Shown: piece by piece, positions 1 to 8,093 of the stretch
Layout of the letters: every line of letters begins with the position of its first letter
How positions within the stretch are numbered: the first letter of the stretch is position 1
Assembly: GCF_001555965.1 (NCBI RefSeq)
Contig: NZ_LSHX01000018.1
Coordinates: 8,513-72,512 of the forward strand
Reading direction: 5' to 3'
Source of the DNA: Sphingomonas sp. CCH21-G11
GTDB lineage: Bacteria; Pseudomonadota; Alphaproteobacteria; Sphingomonadales; Sphingomonadaceae
DNA length: 64,000 nucleotides
Made by a program: the position numbers and the translations under genes
Notes under the pieces: generated by a model
Seen by the model: only the letters and a program-made list of their open reading frames with translations
The model's database searches: none
What the model was told of the DNA's origin: nothing

Positions 1-91
1 TGAAACTTTATAACAGGCTGGCGCAATCAAACGCCACGGCCATGTTCAAGCCGCGGCGACCGTTCGGAGAGTGTATGAGGCTGCAGCACCC

Positions 92-1381
92 ATGACGCAG
101 ACCCGCGACCGCGCCAACCTGCCGCCGCTCAGCCTGCACGTGCCGGAACCCAAGTTCCGGCCGGGCGATCCGGTCGATTTCAGCGACATCGACGTGCCGG
201 CGGCGGGCGCGACTCGCCGCCCCGACACCGCCGAGCCCGCCGACCGTTTCCGCGAGCTCGCTTACGGCCTGGTCCGCGTGCTCGACGATTCGGGCCAGGC
301 GGTCGGCGACTGGAACCCGCGACTCGACGGCGATCAGCTGCGCCGGATGCTCCGGATGATGGCGCTGACCCGCGCGTTCGACGAACGCATGTTCCGCGCC
401 CAGCGCCAGGGCAAGACCAGCTTCTACATGAAGAGCATGGGCGAGGAGGCGGTGTCGGTCGCCGCCGCGCTGGCGCTCGCCCCCGACGACATGTGCTTTC
501 CCAGCTATCGCCAGCAGGGCGTGCTCATCACCCGCGGCTACAGCCTGGTCGAGATGATGAACCAGATCTACTCGAACAAGGGCGACAAGCTGCAGGGCAA
601 GCAGCTGCCGATCATGTATTCGGCGCGGGATTACGGGTTCTTCTCGATCTCCGGCAACCTCGCCACCCAATATCCCCAGGCGGTCGGCTGGGCGATGGCG
701 AGCGCGGCCAAGGGCGACACGCGCATCGCCGCGACCTGGTGCGGCGAAGGGTCGACGGCGGAGGGCGACTTTCATTCCGCCTGCACCTTCGCGGCGGTCT
801 ATCGCGCACCGGTGATCCTGAACGTCGTCAACAACCAATGGGCGATCAGCAGCTTTTCGGGCTTTGCGGGCGCGGAGGCGACGACTTTTGCGGCGCGCGC
901 GGTCGGCTACGGGATCGCCGGGCTGCGCGTCGACGGCAATGACGCGCTCGCCGTCTATGCCGCGACCGCCTGGGCGGCCGAGCGCGCGCGAACCAATCAG
1001 GGCGCGACGCTGATCGAACACTTCACCTATCGCGCGGAAGGGCATTCGACCTCGGACGATCCCTCGCAATATCGCTCGGCACAGGAAGCCGCCGAATGGC
1101 CGCTGGGCGACCCGGTCACCCGGCTGAAACAGCACCTGATCGCGATCGGCGAATGGGACGAGGACCGCCAGGCGGCGATGGATCTGGAACTGGCTGAAAT
1201 GGTCAAGACCGCGCAGAAGGAAGCCGAGAAGAACGGCATCCTCGGCCACGGCCTGCACCAGCCGCTCGACACGATGTTCGAAGGCGTGTTCGAGGAGATG
1301 CCCTGGCACCTCAAGGAACAGCAGGCACAGATGCTGGCCGAGGAAAGCGCCTCGGGCCGGCCCTGGGCGAACGCGAAATGA
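92..1381 (+). CDS. bkdA1: Branched-chain 2-oxoacid dehydrogenase E1 alpha subunit
   Basis: Thiamine-diphosphate-dependent E1 alpha subunit (429 aa) of the complex that oxidatively decarboxylates the 2-oxoacids from valine, leucine and isoleucine. The ThDP motif is visible as GEGSTAEGDFH starting near residue 218, ending in NN at 247-248. The loop HSTSDD at residues 318-323 matches the conserved loop that carries the regulatory phosphoserine in the mammalian enzyme. I start at the ATG giving MTQTRDRANL; an upstream in-frame GTG at 71 would add seven residues. E1 beta and E2 follow on the same strand. No E3 (lipoamide dehydrogenase) gene is in the window. Family assignment is firm; the substrate follows from the family. 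Confidence 0.95.
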   Translation: MTQTRDRANLPPLSLHVPEPKFRPGDPVDFSDIDVPAAGATRRPDTAEPADRFRELAYGLVRVLDDSGQAVGDWNPRLDGDQLRRMLRMMALTRAFDERMFRAQRQGKTSFYMKSMGEEAVSVAAALALAPDDMCFPSYRQQGVLITRGYSLVEMMNQIYSNKGDKLQGKQLPIMYSARDYGFFSISGNLATQYPQAVGWAMASAAKGDTRIAATWCGEGSTAEGDFHSACTFAAVYRAPVILNVVNNQWAISSFSGFAGAEATTFAARAVGYGIAGLRVDGNDALAVYAATAWAAERARTNQGATLIEHFTYRAEGHSTSDDPSQYRSAQEAAEWPLGDPVTRLKQHLIAIGEWDEDRQAAMDLELAEMVKTAQKEAEKNGILGHGLHQPLDTMFEGVFEEMPWHLKEQQAQMLAEESASGRPWANAK

Positions 1382-1398
1382 GGGGGCGAAATCTTGTA

Positions 1399-1480
1399 CG
1401 TCGTCCCGGCGCAGGCCGGGACCGCTCACCGAATGTCGCGCCTTCACCTGCCAGCGGCCCCGGCCCCCGCCGGGGCGACG
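1399..1480. repeat. REP-like inverted pair, type A copy 1
   Basis: Two 28-base arms (1399-1426 and 1453-1480) are imperfect inverted copies of each other, with about 24 of 28 positions matching. Each arm is itself a small GC hairpin built on CCGGC/GCCGG. It lies between bkdA1 and the E1 beta gene, inside an apparent operon. The same unit occurs at 17107-17187, with single units at 51023-51052 and, degenerate, at 23689-23716. No transposase is nearby. Confidence 0.8.
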
Positions 1481-1492
1481 GAGTTTTAGTCC

Positions 1493-2539
1493 GTGACTGA
1501 CCAAGACCTCACCGAAACCCCCGCCACCACGCGGATGAACATGATCCAGGCGATCAATTCCGCCATGGACGTGATGATGGCGCGCGACCCCGACGTCATC
1601 GTGATGGGCGAGGATGTCGGCTATTTCGGCGGCGTGTTCCGCGCGACGGCCGGCCTGCAAAAGAAATATGGCAAGACGCGCGTGTTCGACACGCCGATCA
1701 CCGAGATCGGCATTGTCGGCGTGGCGATCGGCATGGGGGCCTATGGCCTGCGGCCGGTGCCGGAGATTCAGTTCGCCGATTACATCTATCCCGCGCTCGA
1801 CCAGCTTGTCTCCGAAGCCGCGCGGCTGCGCTATCGTTCGGCGGGCGAGTTCACGGCGCCGATCACGGTGCGGTCGCCGTTCGGCGGCGGCATCTTCGGT
1901 GGCCAGACGCACAGCCAGAGCCCCGAAGGCATCTTCACCCATGTCTCGGGCCTGAAGACCGTGATCCCGTCGACCCCCTATGATGCCAAGGGGCTGCTGA
2001 TCGCCGCGATCGAGGACAACGACCCGGTCATCTTCTTCGAGCCCAAGCGCATCTATAACGGCCCGTTCGACGGCCATTGGGACCGCCCGGCCAAGAACTG
2101 GTCGCAGCATCCGGCGGGCGAGGTGCCGACCGGCTATTACCGCGTCGATCTGGGCAAGGCGGCGGTGGCGCGCGCGGGCAGCGACCTCACCATCCTGGCC
2201 TATGGCACGATGGTTCATGTCTGTCAGGCGGTGGTCGAGGAAGCCGGCGTCGACGCCGAGATCCTCGACCTGCGCACGCTCGTCCCCCTCGACATCGACG
2301 CGATCGAGGCATCGGTTCGGAAAACCGGACGCTGCATGATCGTCCACGAAGCGACCCGCACCGGCGGCTTTGGCGCGGAACTCTCGGCACTGGTCACCGA
2401 ACGCTGCTTCTATCATCTCGAAGCCCCGGTCGAACGCGTGACCGGCTTCGACACGCCCTATCCCCACAGCCTGGAATGGGCCTATTTCCCCGGCCCCGTC
2501 CGCATCGGCCAGGCGCTCAAGAAGATCATGAAGGACTGA
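1493..2539 (+). CDS. bkdA2: Branched-chain 2-oxoacid dehydrogenase E1 beta subunit
   Basis: Beta subunit (348 aa) that pairs with E1 alpha to form the decarboxylase. It has the transketolase pyrimidine-binding domain in the N-terminal half (MGEDVGYFGGVFR near residue 40, then TPITEIGIVG) and the transketolase C-terminal domain (residues about 215-345, with IVHEATRTGGFGAEL). It begins with GTG 12 bases after repeat copy 1. The next in-frame ATG lies inside the conserved region, which supports the GTG. E2 starts 2 bases after the stop, so translation is probably coupled. Confidence 0.95.
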   Translation: MTDQDLTETPATTRMNMIQAINSAMDVMMARDPDVIVMGEDVGYFGGVFRATAGLQKKYGKTRVFDTPITEIGIVGVAIGMGAYGLRPVPEIQFADYIYPALDQLVSEAARLRYRSAGEFTAPITVRSPFGGGIFGGQTHSQSPEGIFTHVSGLKTVIPSTPYDAKGLLIAAIEDNDPVIFFEPKRIYNGPFDGHWDRPAKNWSQHPAGEVPTGYYRVDLGKAAVARAGSDLTILAYGTMVHVCQAVVEEAGVDAEILDLRTLVPLDIDAIEASVRKTGRCMIVHEATRTGGFGAELSALVTERCFYHLEAPVERVTGFDTPYPHSLEWAYFPGPVRIGQALKKIMKD

Positions 2540-2541
2540 GG

Positions 2542-3834
2542 ATGGCCCGCTTTTCGTTCCGCCTGCCCGATATCGGCGAAGGGATTTCAGAGGCCGAGAT
2601 CGTCGCCTGGCATATCAAGATCGGCGACCGGGTCGAGGAGGACCAGCAGCTCGCCGACATGATGACCGACAAGGCGACGGTCGAGATGGAATCGCCCGTC
2701 GCCGGCATCGTGGTCGAACTGGCCGGCGAGGTCGGCGACCAGATCCCGATCGGATCGACCCTGGTGGTGATCGAGACGGATGCCGAGGTCGAGGGTGAAG
2801 TGGCTGCCGAAACGCCCTCTTCCGTTGAGGGGAGAGGGTTGGGAGAGGGGACCCCGCAGGTGCCGGAAGCGGCCGAACCCGCAGCCGAACCAAGCCCGCC
2901 CCCTTCTTCAGACACCATCGCGCCCGAACAACCTCTCTCCCCGACCCCCTCCCCTGAAGGGGAGAGGGAGAAGCCGATTCTCGCCTCCCCCGCCGTGCGC
3001 GACCGCGCCCGCACGCTGGGCATCGACCTGCACGAGGTGAAGCCGGCGGAGGGCGACCGCATCCGCCACGCCGATCTCGACGCCTATCTGCGTTACGGCA
3101 CCGCCCAGGGCTATCACGCCCCCCATGCCAGCCGCGCGCGCGACGACCAGCCGGTCAAGGTCATCGGGATGCGACGCCGCATCGCCGAGAACATGGCGGC
3201 GGCCAAGCGCCACATCCCGCACTTCACCTATGTCGAGGAAATCGACGTCACCGCGCTGGAGACGCTGCGCGGCGACCTGAACGCCAATCGCGGCGCGCGG
3301 CCCAAGCTGACCATGCTGCCGCTGCTGATCGTCGCCATCTGTCGCACCGTCCCCGACTTTCCGATGATCAACGCGCGCTATGACGACGAAGCGGGCGTGG
3401 TGACGCGCCATGGCCGCGTCCATCTGGGCATGGCGACCCAGACCGACGCCGGGCTGATGGTGCCGGTGATTCGCGACGCGCAGGACAAGAACGTGTGGCA
3501 GCTCGCCGCCGAAATCACGCGGCTGGCCGAGGCTGCACGCACCGGCAAGGCGAAGTCGGAGGAGCTGTCGGGCGGCACGCTGACCGTCACCTCGCTCGGG
3601 CCGCTGGGCGGGGTCGCCACTACGCCCGTGATCAACCGGCCCGAAGTGGCGATCATCGGCCCCAACAAGATCGTCGAGCGCCCGGTCTTTGTCGGCGACG
3701 ACATCGTCCGCGCCAAGCTGATGAACCTGTCGATCAGCTGCGACCACCGCGTCGTCGACGGCTGGGATGCAGCGAGCTTCGTCCAGGCGCTGAAGAAATT
3801 GCTGGAAACGCCGGTCCTGCTCTTCGCCGACTGA
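2542..3834 (+). CDS. bkdB: Branched-chain 2-oxoacid dehydrogenase E2 (dihydrolipoyl acyltransferase)
   Basis: E2 core enzyme (430 aa) that moves the acyl group from E1 to CoA. Domains in order: N-terminal lipoyl domain (residues 1-78, lipoylated lysine K44 in MMTDKATVEM); a proline/glutamate-rich linker to about residue 150; a peripheral-subunit-binding domain (from ILASPAVRDRARTLGI); and the catalytic acyltransferase domain with the DHRVVDG signature (catalytic H402). Length is normal for the family. The linker is unusual because parts of it are encoded by a pair of inverted palindromic repeats (see 2817-2969). It is last in the bkd operon, 33 bases before the PP2C-like gene. Confidence 0.95.
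   Translation: MARFSFRLPDIGEGISEAEIVAWHIKIGDRVEEDQQLADMMTDKATVEMESPVAGIVVELAGEVGDQIPIGSTLVVIETDAEVEGEVAAETPSSVEGRGLGEGTPQVPEAAEPAAEPSPPPSSDTIAPEQPLSPTPSPEGEREKPILASPAVRDRARTLGIDLHEVKPAEGDRIRHADLDAYLRYGTAQGYHAPHASRARDDQPVKVIGMRRRIAENMAAAKRHIPHFTYVEEIDVTALETLRGDLNANRGARPKLTMLPLLIVAICRTVPDFPMINARYDDEAGVVTRHGRVHLGMATQTDAGLMVPVIRDAQDKNVWQLAAEITRLAEAARTGKAKSEELSGGTLTVTSLGPLGGVATTPVINRPEVAIIGPNKIVERPVFVGDDIVRAKLMNLSISCDHRVVDGWDAASFVQALKKLLETPVLLFAD
2817..2969. repeat. In-frame palindromic repeat pair inside the E2 linker
   Basis: A G-rich arm at about 2824-2850 (core GAGGGGAGAGGGTTGGGAGA) and a C-rich arm at about 2932-2958 are near-inverse copies. The second continues into a short hairpin (CCCCTGAAGGGG). 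They resemble the CTCTCCCC/GGGGAGAG intergenic repeats seen in many proteobacteria, but here they are translated as SSVEGRGLGEGT and PLSPTPSPEGEREK in the flexible linker. That they are inserted is an inference from sequence style; the open frame is directly visible. Confidence 0.65.
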
Positions 3835-3867
3835 AAAAGCGTCATCAAGCGGGGTTAGGCGGGCGGG

Positions 3868-4689
3868 ATGCGTTTCGATCTCATTCAGTCCCTCTCCCTT
3901 GCCGGCGATGCCGCCACGCCCAACGACGACCGCATGGGCAGCGGCGACCGCCTCGCCTGGGTGATCGACGGCGCGACCGATCTCGGCCCGCCGGGGCTGC
4001 TCGGCCCGCGTGGGGGCGCGGCCTGGCTAGCGATCGAGGCGGACGCCGCCTTCGCCGCCGCGGGTGACGCACCGGTCGCCCAGGTTTGCGCGGCGGCATT
4101 CGCCCAGATCGCGCAGCGTTATGAAGCGCAGCGCACGCGCGTTCCGCTCGGTCGCTGGGAGTTGCCGCGCGCTTCCTTCCTGATTGCGCGGGCGGGCGAG
4201 GACACCGTCGATTACGGCTGGCTGGGCGATTGCGTGGGGCTGCTGCGGTCGGGGGGCGAGGTGGTGCGGATCGGCGAGCCGATCGATCGCCGCGACCGTG
4301 AAACCGCGCATGCTGCGAGTCTGGCCGAACATGGCCTGGGCGACAAGCCGCGCGCCGGGCCGGTGCTGGACAGCCTGCGCGCCGCGCGCGACCGGTCGGA
4401 AAATCACGTGCTCGGGGTGGAGGCGGCGGCGCACGCGGTGCGCACCGGATCGGTCACGGCGGTGGCGGGCGACGACCTGCTGCTGATGACCGATGGCGTC
4501 AGCGTGCTGACCGACGCCTATGCCGCGCTCGACGCGGCGGCGATGATGACGCTGCTCGACCAGGGCGGCCTGCTCGCCATCGCCGCACGCCTGCGCACGA
4601 TCGAGGCGGAGGATGCCGCGTGCACGCGTTATCCGCGCTTCAAACGTTCGGACGACGCAACCGCGATCTGGCTGCGCGTCGCCGACTGA
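3868..4689 (+). CDS. PP2C-like serine/threonine phosphatase
   Basis: A 273-residue protein with the ordered metal-binding motifs of PPM/PP2C phosphatases: NDDR near residue 19, VIDGATDL near 32, GDC near 119, LLLMTDGVS near 208 and KRSDDATAIWL near the C-terminus. No signal peptide or membrane segment is seen, so it is probably cytosolic. It starts 33 bases after the E2 stop and may belong to the same transcript. Its substrate is unknown. In mammals the 2-oxoacid dehydrogenase E1 alpha is dephosphorylated by a PP2C enzyme, so the neighbourhood is suggestive, but no partner kinase is next to it. It converges on fghA. Confidence 0.8.
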   Translation: MRFDLIQSLSLAGDAATPNDDRMGSGDRLAWVIDGATDLGPPGLLGPRGGAAWLAIEADAAFAAAGDAPVAQVCAAAFAQIAQRYEAQRTRVPLGRWELPRASFLIARAGEDTVDYGWLGDCVGLLRSGGEVVRIGEPIDRRDRETAHAASLAEHGLGDKPRAGPVLDSLRAARDRSENHVLGVEAAAHAVRTGSVTAVAGDDLLLMTDGVSVLTDAYAALDAAAMMTLLDQGGLLAIAARLRTIEAEDAACTRYPRFKRSDDATAIWLRVAD

Positions 4690-4702
4690 ACGCCCCCGGC
4701 GA

Positions 4703-5545
4703 TCAGGCCTTCAACCGCGCGGCATGCCAGGCGACGTGATCCGCCATGAAGGTCGAGATGAAATAATAGCTGTGATCATAGCCCGGCTGGAGCCGCAGCG
4801 TAAGGTCGATACCGGCCCGTGCGCATGCCTGCTCGAGCAGTTCGGGCTTCAGCTGTTCACTCAGGAAATCGTCCGCCGCGCCCTGATCGACCAGGATTTC
4901 GGGCACGACCGCACCGTCATCGATCAGCGCGCAGGCGTCATAGGCGCGCCACGCCGCCCGGTCTGGGCCGAGATAGCCGCCCAGCGCCTTTTCCCCCCAC
5001 GGGCAGGCCAGCGGCGAACTGATCGGGGCAAAGGCGGAAACGCTGCGGAACCGGGCGGGATCGCGCAGCGCGACCGTGAGCGCGCCGTGCCCGCCCATGC
5101 TGTGCCCGGTAATGCCCTGGCGCGTCAGGTCGGCCATCGGAAACGCGGCGGCGACCAGCGCGGGCAGCTCGTCCTCGACATAGCTTCGCATCCGGAAATG
5201 CGTCGCCCAGGGGGCCTGGGTCGCATCGACATAGAATCCCGCGCCCTGGCCGAAATCATAGGCCGGATCGTCGGGCACGCCGTCGCCGCGCGGGCTGGTG
5301 TCGGGCGCGACCAGGATGACGCCGCGTTCGGCGCATGCGCGGCGATACCCGCCCTTGTCAGTCACGTTGGCGTGGGTACAGGTCAGGCCGGAAAGATACC
5401 ACAGCACCGGCAGCCGCGCCCCCGGTGCGTGCGGCGGGATATAGATGGAGAACACCATGTCGGTGCCGGTCGCGGTCGACGCATGGCGATGCACCTCCTG
5501 CACCCCGCCATGCGCGCGGTTGGCCGAAACCCGCTCGATGCTCAT
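4703..5545 (-). CDS. fghA: S-formylglutathione hydrolase
   Basis: Esterase-D type alpha/beta hydrolase (280 aa) that splits S-formylglutathione into formate and glutathione, the second step of glutathione-dependent formaldehyde oxidation. The nucleophile elbow GHSMGG places the catalytic serine at S149, and the histidine lies in the late PGYDHSYYFI segment. The N-terminal oxyanion region LPVLWYLSGLTCTHAN is typical. Its ATG overlaps the purU stop by four bases. It is last in an operon with frmA, a VOC protein and purU, which confirms the pathway. Confidence 0.95.
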   Translation of the reverse strand: MSIERVSANRAHGGVQEVHRHASTATGTDMVFSIYIPPHAPGARLPVLWYLSGLTCTHANVTDKGGYRRACAERGVILVAPDTSPRGDGVPDDPAYDFGQGAGFYVDATQAPWATHFRMRSYVEDELPALVAAAFPMADLTRQGITGHSMGGHGALTVALRDPARFRSVSAFAPISSPLACPWGEKALGGYLGPDRAAWRAYDACALIDDGAVVPEILVDQGAADDFLSEQLKPELLEQACARAGIDLTLRLQPGYDHSYYFISTFMADHVAWHAARLKA

Positions 5546-6405
5546 CGAAACACCACCGTCTTGCCGCCGTTCAGGAACACGCGCCGTTCGCCGACCGCGT
5601 TGACCGCGCGCGCCAGCACCTGCGCCTCGATATCGCGGCCGATACGGACCAGGTCGTCGACGGTCGCGCGATGATCGACGCGCTCGACCGCCTGTTCGAT
5701 GATCGGCCCTTCGTCCAGGTCGGCGGTGACGAAATGCGCGGTCGCGCCGATCAGCTTGACGCCGCGCGCATGCGCTCGGTGATAGGGCTTCGCGCCCTTG
5801 AAGCCGGGCAGGAAACTATGATGGATGTTGATGCACTGCCCCGCCAGCCGCTGAGCAAAGTCGGCTGACAGCACCTGCATGTAGCGCGCCAGGATCAGCC
5901 ACGGCGCGCCCGCATCCGTCATCACGCCCTCGATCGCGCGCTCCTGAGCATCGCGATCCTCGCCCACCGGCAGATAGTGAAAGGGGACGCCATGCCATTC
6001 GACCAGGTCGCGCAGGCTGTCATGGTTGGACACGATGGCGGCGATGTCGACCGCGAGCGACCGGGTCTGGCGACGGTGGAGCAGGTCGTTCAGGCAATGC
6101 GACCCGCGCGACACCGCGATCACCGCGCGCGGGCGATCGTCGGCATCGGCCAGCGCCCAGTCGAGCGCCAGCCGATCTGCCACGGGCGCGAACGCATCGC
6201 GAAGTGCGGCGGTGTCGCCGATGAAACGATCACCGCCGCCGGTGAAAACCACGCGCATGAAGAAGCGCCCCGTGTCCAGATCGGCATATTGCTGGCTGTC
6301 GACGATGAACCCGTCACGCTCGGCCAGGAAGCCGGCGACCGCGGCGACGATGCCGACGCGGTCGGTGCAGGCGAGCGTCAGGATCCAGCGTGGGGCCGGC
6401 GTCAT
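5542..6405 (-). CDS. purU: Formyltetrahydrofolate deformylase
   Basis: PurU (287 aa) hydrolyses 10-formyltetrahydrofolate to tetrahydrofolate and formate. It has an N-terminal ACT domain (residues about 6-85, starting ILTLACTDRVGIVA) and a formyltransferase-fold C-terminal domain with HSFLPGFKGAKPYHRA and the catalytic histidine/aspartate pair downstream (GATAHFVTADLDEGPI). Length is normal. Four-base overlaps with the VOC gene before it and fghA after it show tight coupling. Its place between frmA and fghA suggests it balances one-carbon flux when formaldehyde enters the folate pool; that role is inference. Confidence 0.95.
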   Translation of the reverse strand: MTPAPRWILTLACTDRVGIVAAVAGFLAERDGFIVDSQQYADLDTGRFFMRVVFTGGGDRFIGDTAALRDAFAPVADRLALDWALADADDRPRAVIAVSRGSHCLNDLLHRRQTRSLAVDIAAIVSNHDSLRDLVEWHGVPFHYLPVGEDRDAQERAIEGVMTDAGAPWLILARYMQVLSADFAQRLAGQCINIHHSFLPGFKGAKPYHRAHARGVKLIGATAHFVTADLDEGPIIEQAVERVDHRATVDDLVRIGRDIEAQVLARAVNAVGERRVFLNGGKTVVFR

Positions 6406-6782
6406 CCCAGACGGTGCATCGCGCAGATCTTGTTGCCTGCCGGATCGCGCAGATAGGCGAGGTAGAGCTTGCCGAACGCGGCTTCACGCACGCCCGGCGG
6501 ATCCTCGCACGGCGTGCCACCCGCCGCGACGCCCGCCGCATGCCACGCATCCGCCTGTTCGGGGGAGGCGGCGGCGAAACCGACGGTGCCGCCATTGGCG
6601 TGACAGGCGGGTTCGCCGTTCAGCGGCTTGGTCAGCAGGAACAGGCCGCCATTGTGAAGATAGATCACACGGCCGCTCGCGTCGGTCATGCCAGGCTTCG
6701 CGCCCAGCGCACCCAGCGTCGCATCGTAAAAGGCCTTGGACGCATCCATGTCATTGGCGCCCAGCATGATGTGACTGAACAT
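6402..6782 (-). CDS. VOC (glyoxalase/bleomycin-resistance fold) protein
   Basis: A 126-residue single-module vicinal-oxygen-chelate protein beginning MFSHIMLGANDMDAS, with the usual beta-alpha-beta layout and a second half rich in FAAASPEQADAWHAA and YLRDPAGNKICAMH. I chose the ATG at 6782 because AAGGAGC lies just upstream; the longer reading frame reaches back into frmA's 3-prime flank. Substrate is not evident: candidates are a glutathione adduct or a small aldehyde. Tight spacing in the formaldehyde operon (four-base overlap with purU) argues for a role in that pathway. Confidence 0.8.
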   Translation of the reverse strand: MFSHIMLGANDMDASKAFYDATLGALGAKPGMTDASGRVIYLHNGGLFLLTKPLNGEPACHANGGTVGFAAASPEQADAWHAAGVAAGGTPCEDPPGVREAAFGKLYLAYLRDPAGNKICAMHRLG

Positions 6783-6837
6783 TGAACGGCTCCTTGGTGG
6801 TTGATCGGTTGAAGGGGTCAGGGTCTCGATAGACGGT

Positions 6838-7950
6838 TCAATAGACGACGACGCTGCGGATCGATTCGCCCGCATGCATCAGGTCGAAGCCCTTGTTGAT
6901 ATCGTCCAGGCTCAGCACGTGCGTGATCATCGGGTCGATCTCGATCTTGCCGTTCATGTACCAGTCGACGATCTTCGGCACGTCGGTGCGCCCCTTTGCG
7001 CCGCCGAACGCGGTGCCGCGCCAGTTGCGCCCGGTCACGAGCTGGAAGGGGCGCGTCGCGATTTCCTTGCCGGCCTCCGCCACGCCGATGATGATGCTGG
7101 TGCCCCAGCCGCGATGACAGCATTCCAGCGCGGTGCGCATGACGTCGGTATTGCCGGTGCAGTCGAAGCTGTAATCGGCCCCGCCGCCGGTCAGTTCGAC
7201 CACCTTTGCGACGACGTCGTCGCGGCTCATGCCGCGCGTGTTGAGGAAATGGGTCATGCCGAAGCGCCGGCCCCACTCCTCGCGGTCGGGGTTGATGTCG
7301 ATGCCGATGATCATGCCCGCGCCCGCCAGCCGTGCGCCCTGGATGACATTGAGGCCGATGCCGCCCAGCCCGAACACGACCACCGTCTCGCCGACCTGCA
7401 CCTTGGCGGTGTTGACCACCGCGCCGACGCCCGTCGTCACGCCGCAACCGATGTAGCAGCTGGTCTGAAACGGCGCGTCGGGGCGGATCTTCGCGACCGC
7501 GATTTCGGGCAGCACCGTGAAGTTCGCGAAGGTCGAACAGCCCATGTAATGAAAGATCGGCTCGCCTTTGTACGAAAAGCGCGTGGTGCCGTCGGGCATC
7601 AGCCCCTTGCCTTGCGTCGCGCGGATCGCGGTGCACAAATTGGTCTTGCCGGACAGGCACGACTTACACTGGCGGCATTCGGGCGTGTAGAGCGGGATGA
7701 CGTGGTCGCCCGGCACCACGCTGGTCACGCCGGCGCCGACCTCACGCACCACACCCGCGCCTTCATGGCCCAGCACCGAGGGAAACAGCCCCTCGCTGTC
7801 CAGCCCGTCAAGCGTATAGGCGTCGGTGTGGCAGATGCCCGTCGCCATGATTTCGACCAGCACCTCGCCGGCGCGCGGACCGTCGAGGTCGAGCTCGACG
7901 ATCTCGAGCGGTTGCTTGGGCGCAAAGGCGACGGCGGCGCGCGTTTTCAT
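6838..7950 (-). CDS. frmA: S-(hydroxymethyl)glutathione dehydrogenase / class III alcohol dehydrogenase
   Basis: Zinc-dependent NAD-linked dehydrogenase (370 aa) that oxidises S-hydroxymethylglutathione, the adduct of formaldehyde and glutathione, to S-formylglutathione. Catalytic zinc ligands C40 and H62 and the structural-zinc cysteines C92, C95, C98 and C106 are all present, and the Rossmann motif is [12 protein letters not shown]. First gene of the operon with the VOC protein, purU and fghA. No frmR-type repressor gene is next to it, so regulation is not apparent from the sequence. Confidence 0.97.
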   Translation of the reverse strand: MKTRAAVAFAPKQPLEIVELDLDGPRAGEVLVEIMATGICHTDAYTLDGLDSEGLFPSVLGHEGAGVVREVGAGVTSVVPGDHVIPLYTPECRQCKSCLSGKTNLCTAIRATQGKGLMPDGTTRFSYKGEPIFHYMGCSTFANFTVLPEIAVAKIRPDAPFQTSCYIGCGVTTGVGAVVNTAKVQVGETVVVFGLGGIGLNVIQGARLAGAGMIIGIDINPDREEWGRRFGMTHFLNTRGMSRDDVVAKVVELTGGGADYSFDCTGNTDVMRTALECCHRGWGTSIIIGVAEAGKEIATRPFQLVTGRNWRGTAFGGAKGRTDVPKIVDWYMNGKIEIDPMITHVLSLDDINKGFDLMHAGESIRSVVVY

Positions 7951-8093
7951 GCGGAAATATCCTCGGCGGGTCTCGCTCCTTCTCCCCTAGCCGGGCGCGA
8001 CGCGCGCGCAAGTGCCTGGTGTCGAAACGTTGCGCTTTGCGACCGATCCTGTCCGGCCCGGCGGGACCGCTCGCACCGCGACCATCGACGCCT

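Noticed and set aside
8..2467. An 819-residue open frame on the minus strand opposite bkdA1 and bkdA2
   Set aside because: High-GC shadow: composition is rich in Arg, Ala, Gly, His and Asp, there is no recognisable domain, and the plus strand encodes clear E1 subunits.
3840..5545. PP2C-like gene and fghA as one functional unit
   Set aside because: They are convergent on opposite strands, and fghA belongs clearly to the frmA operon.
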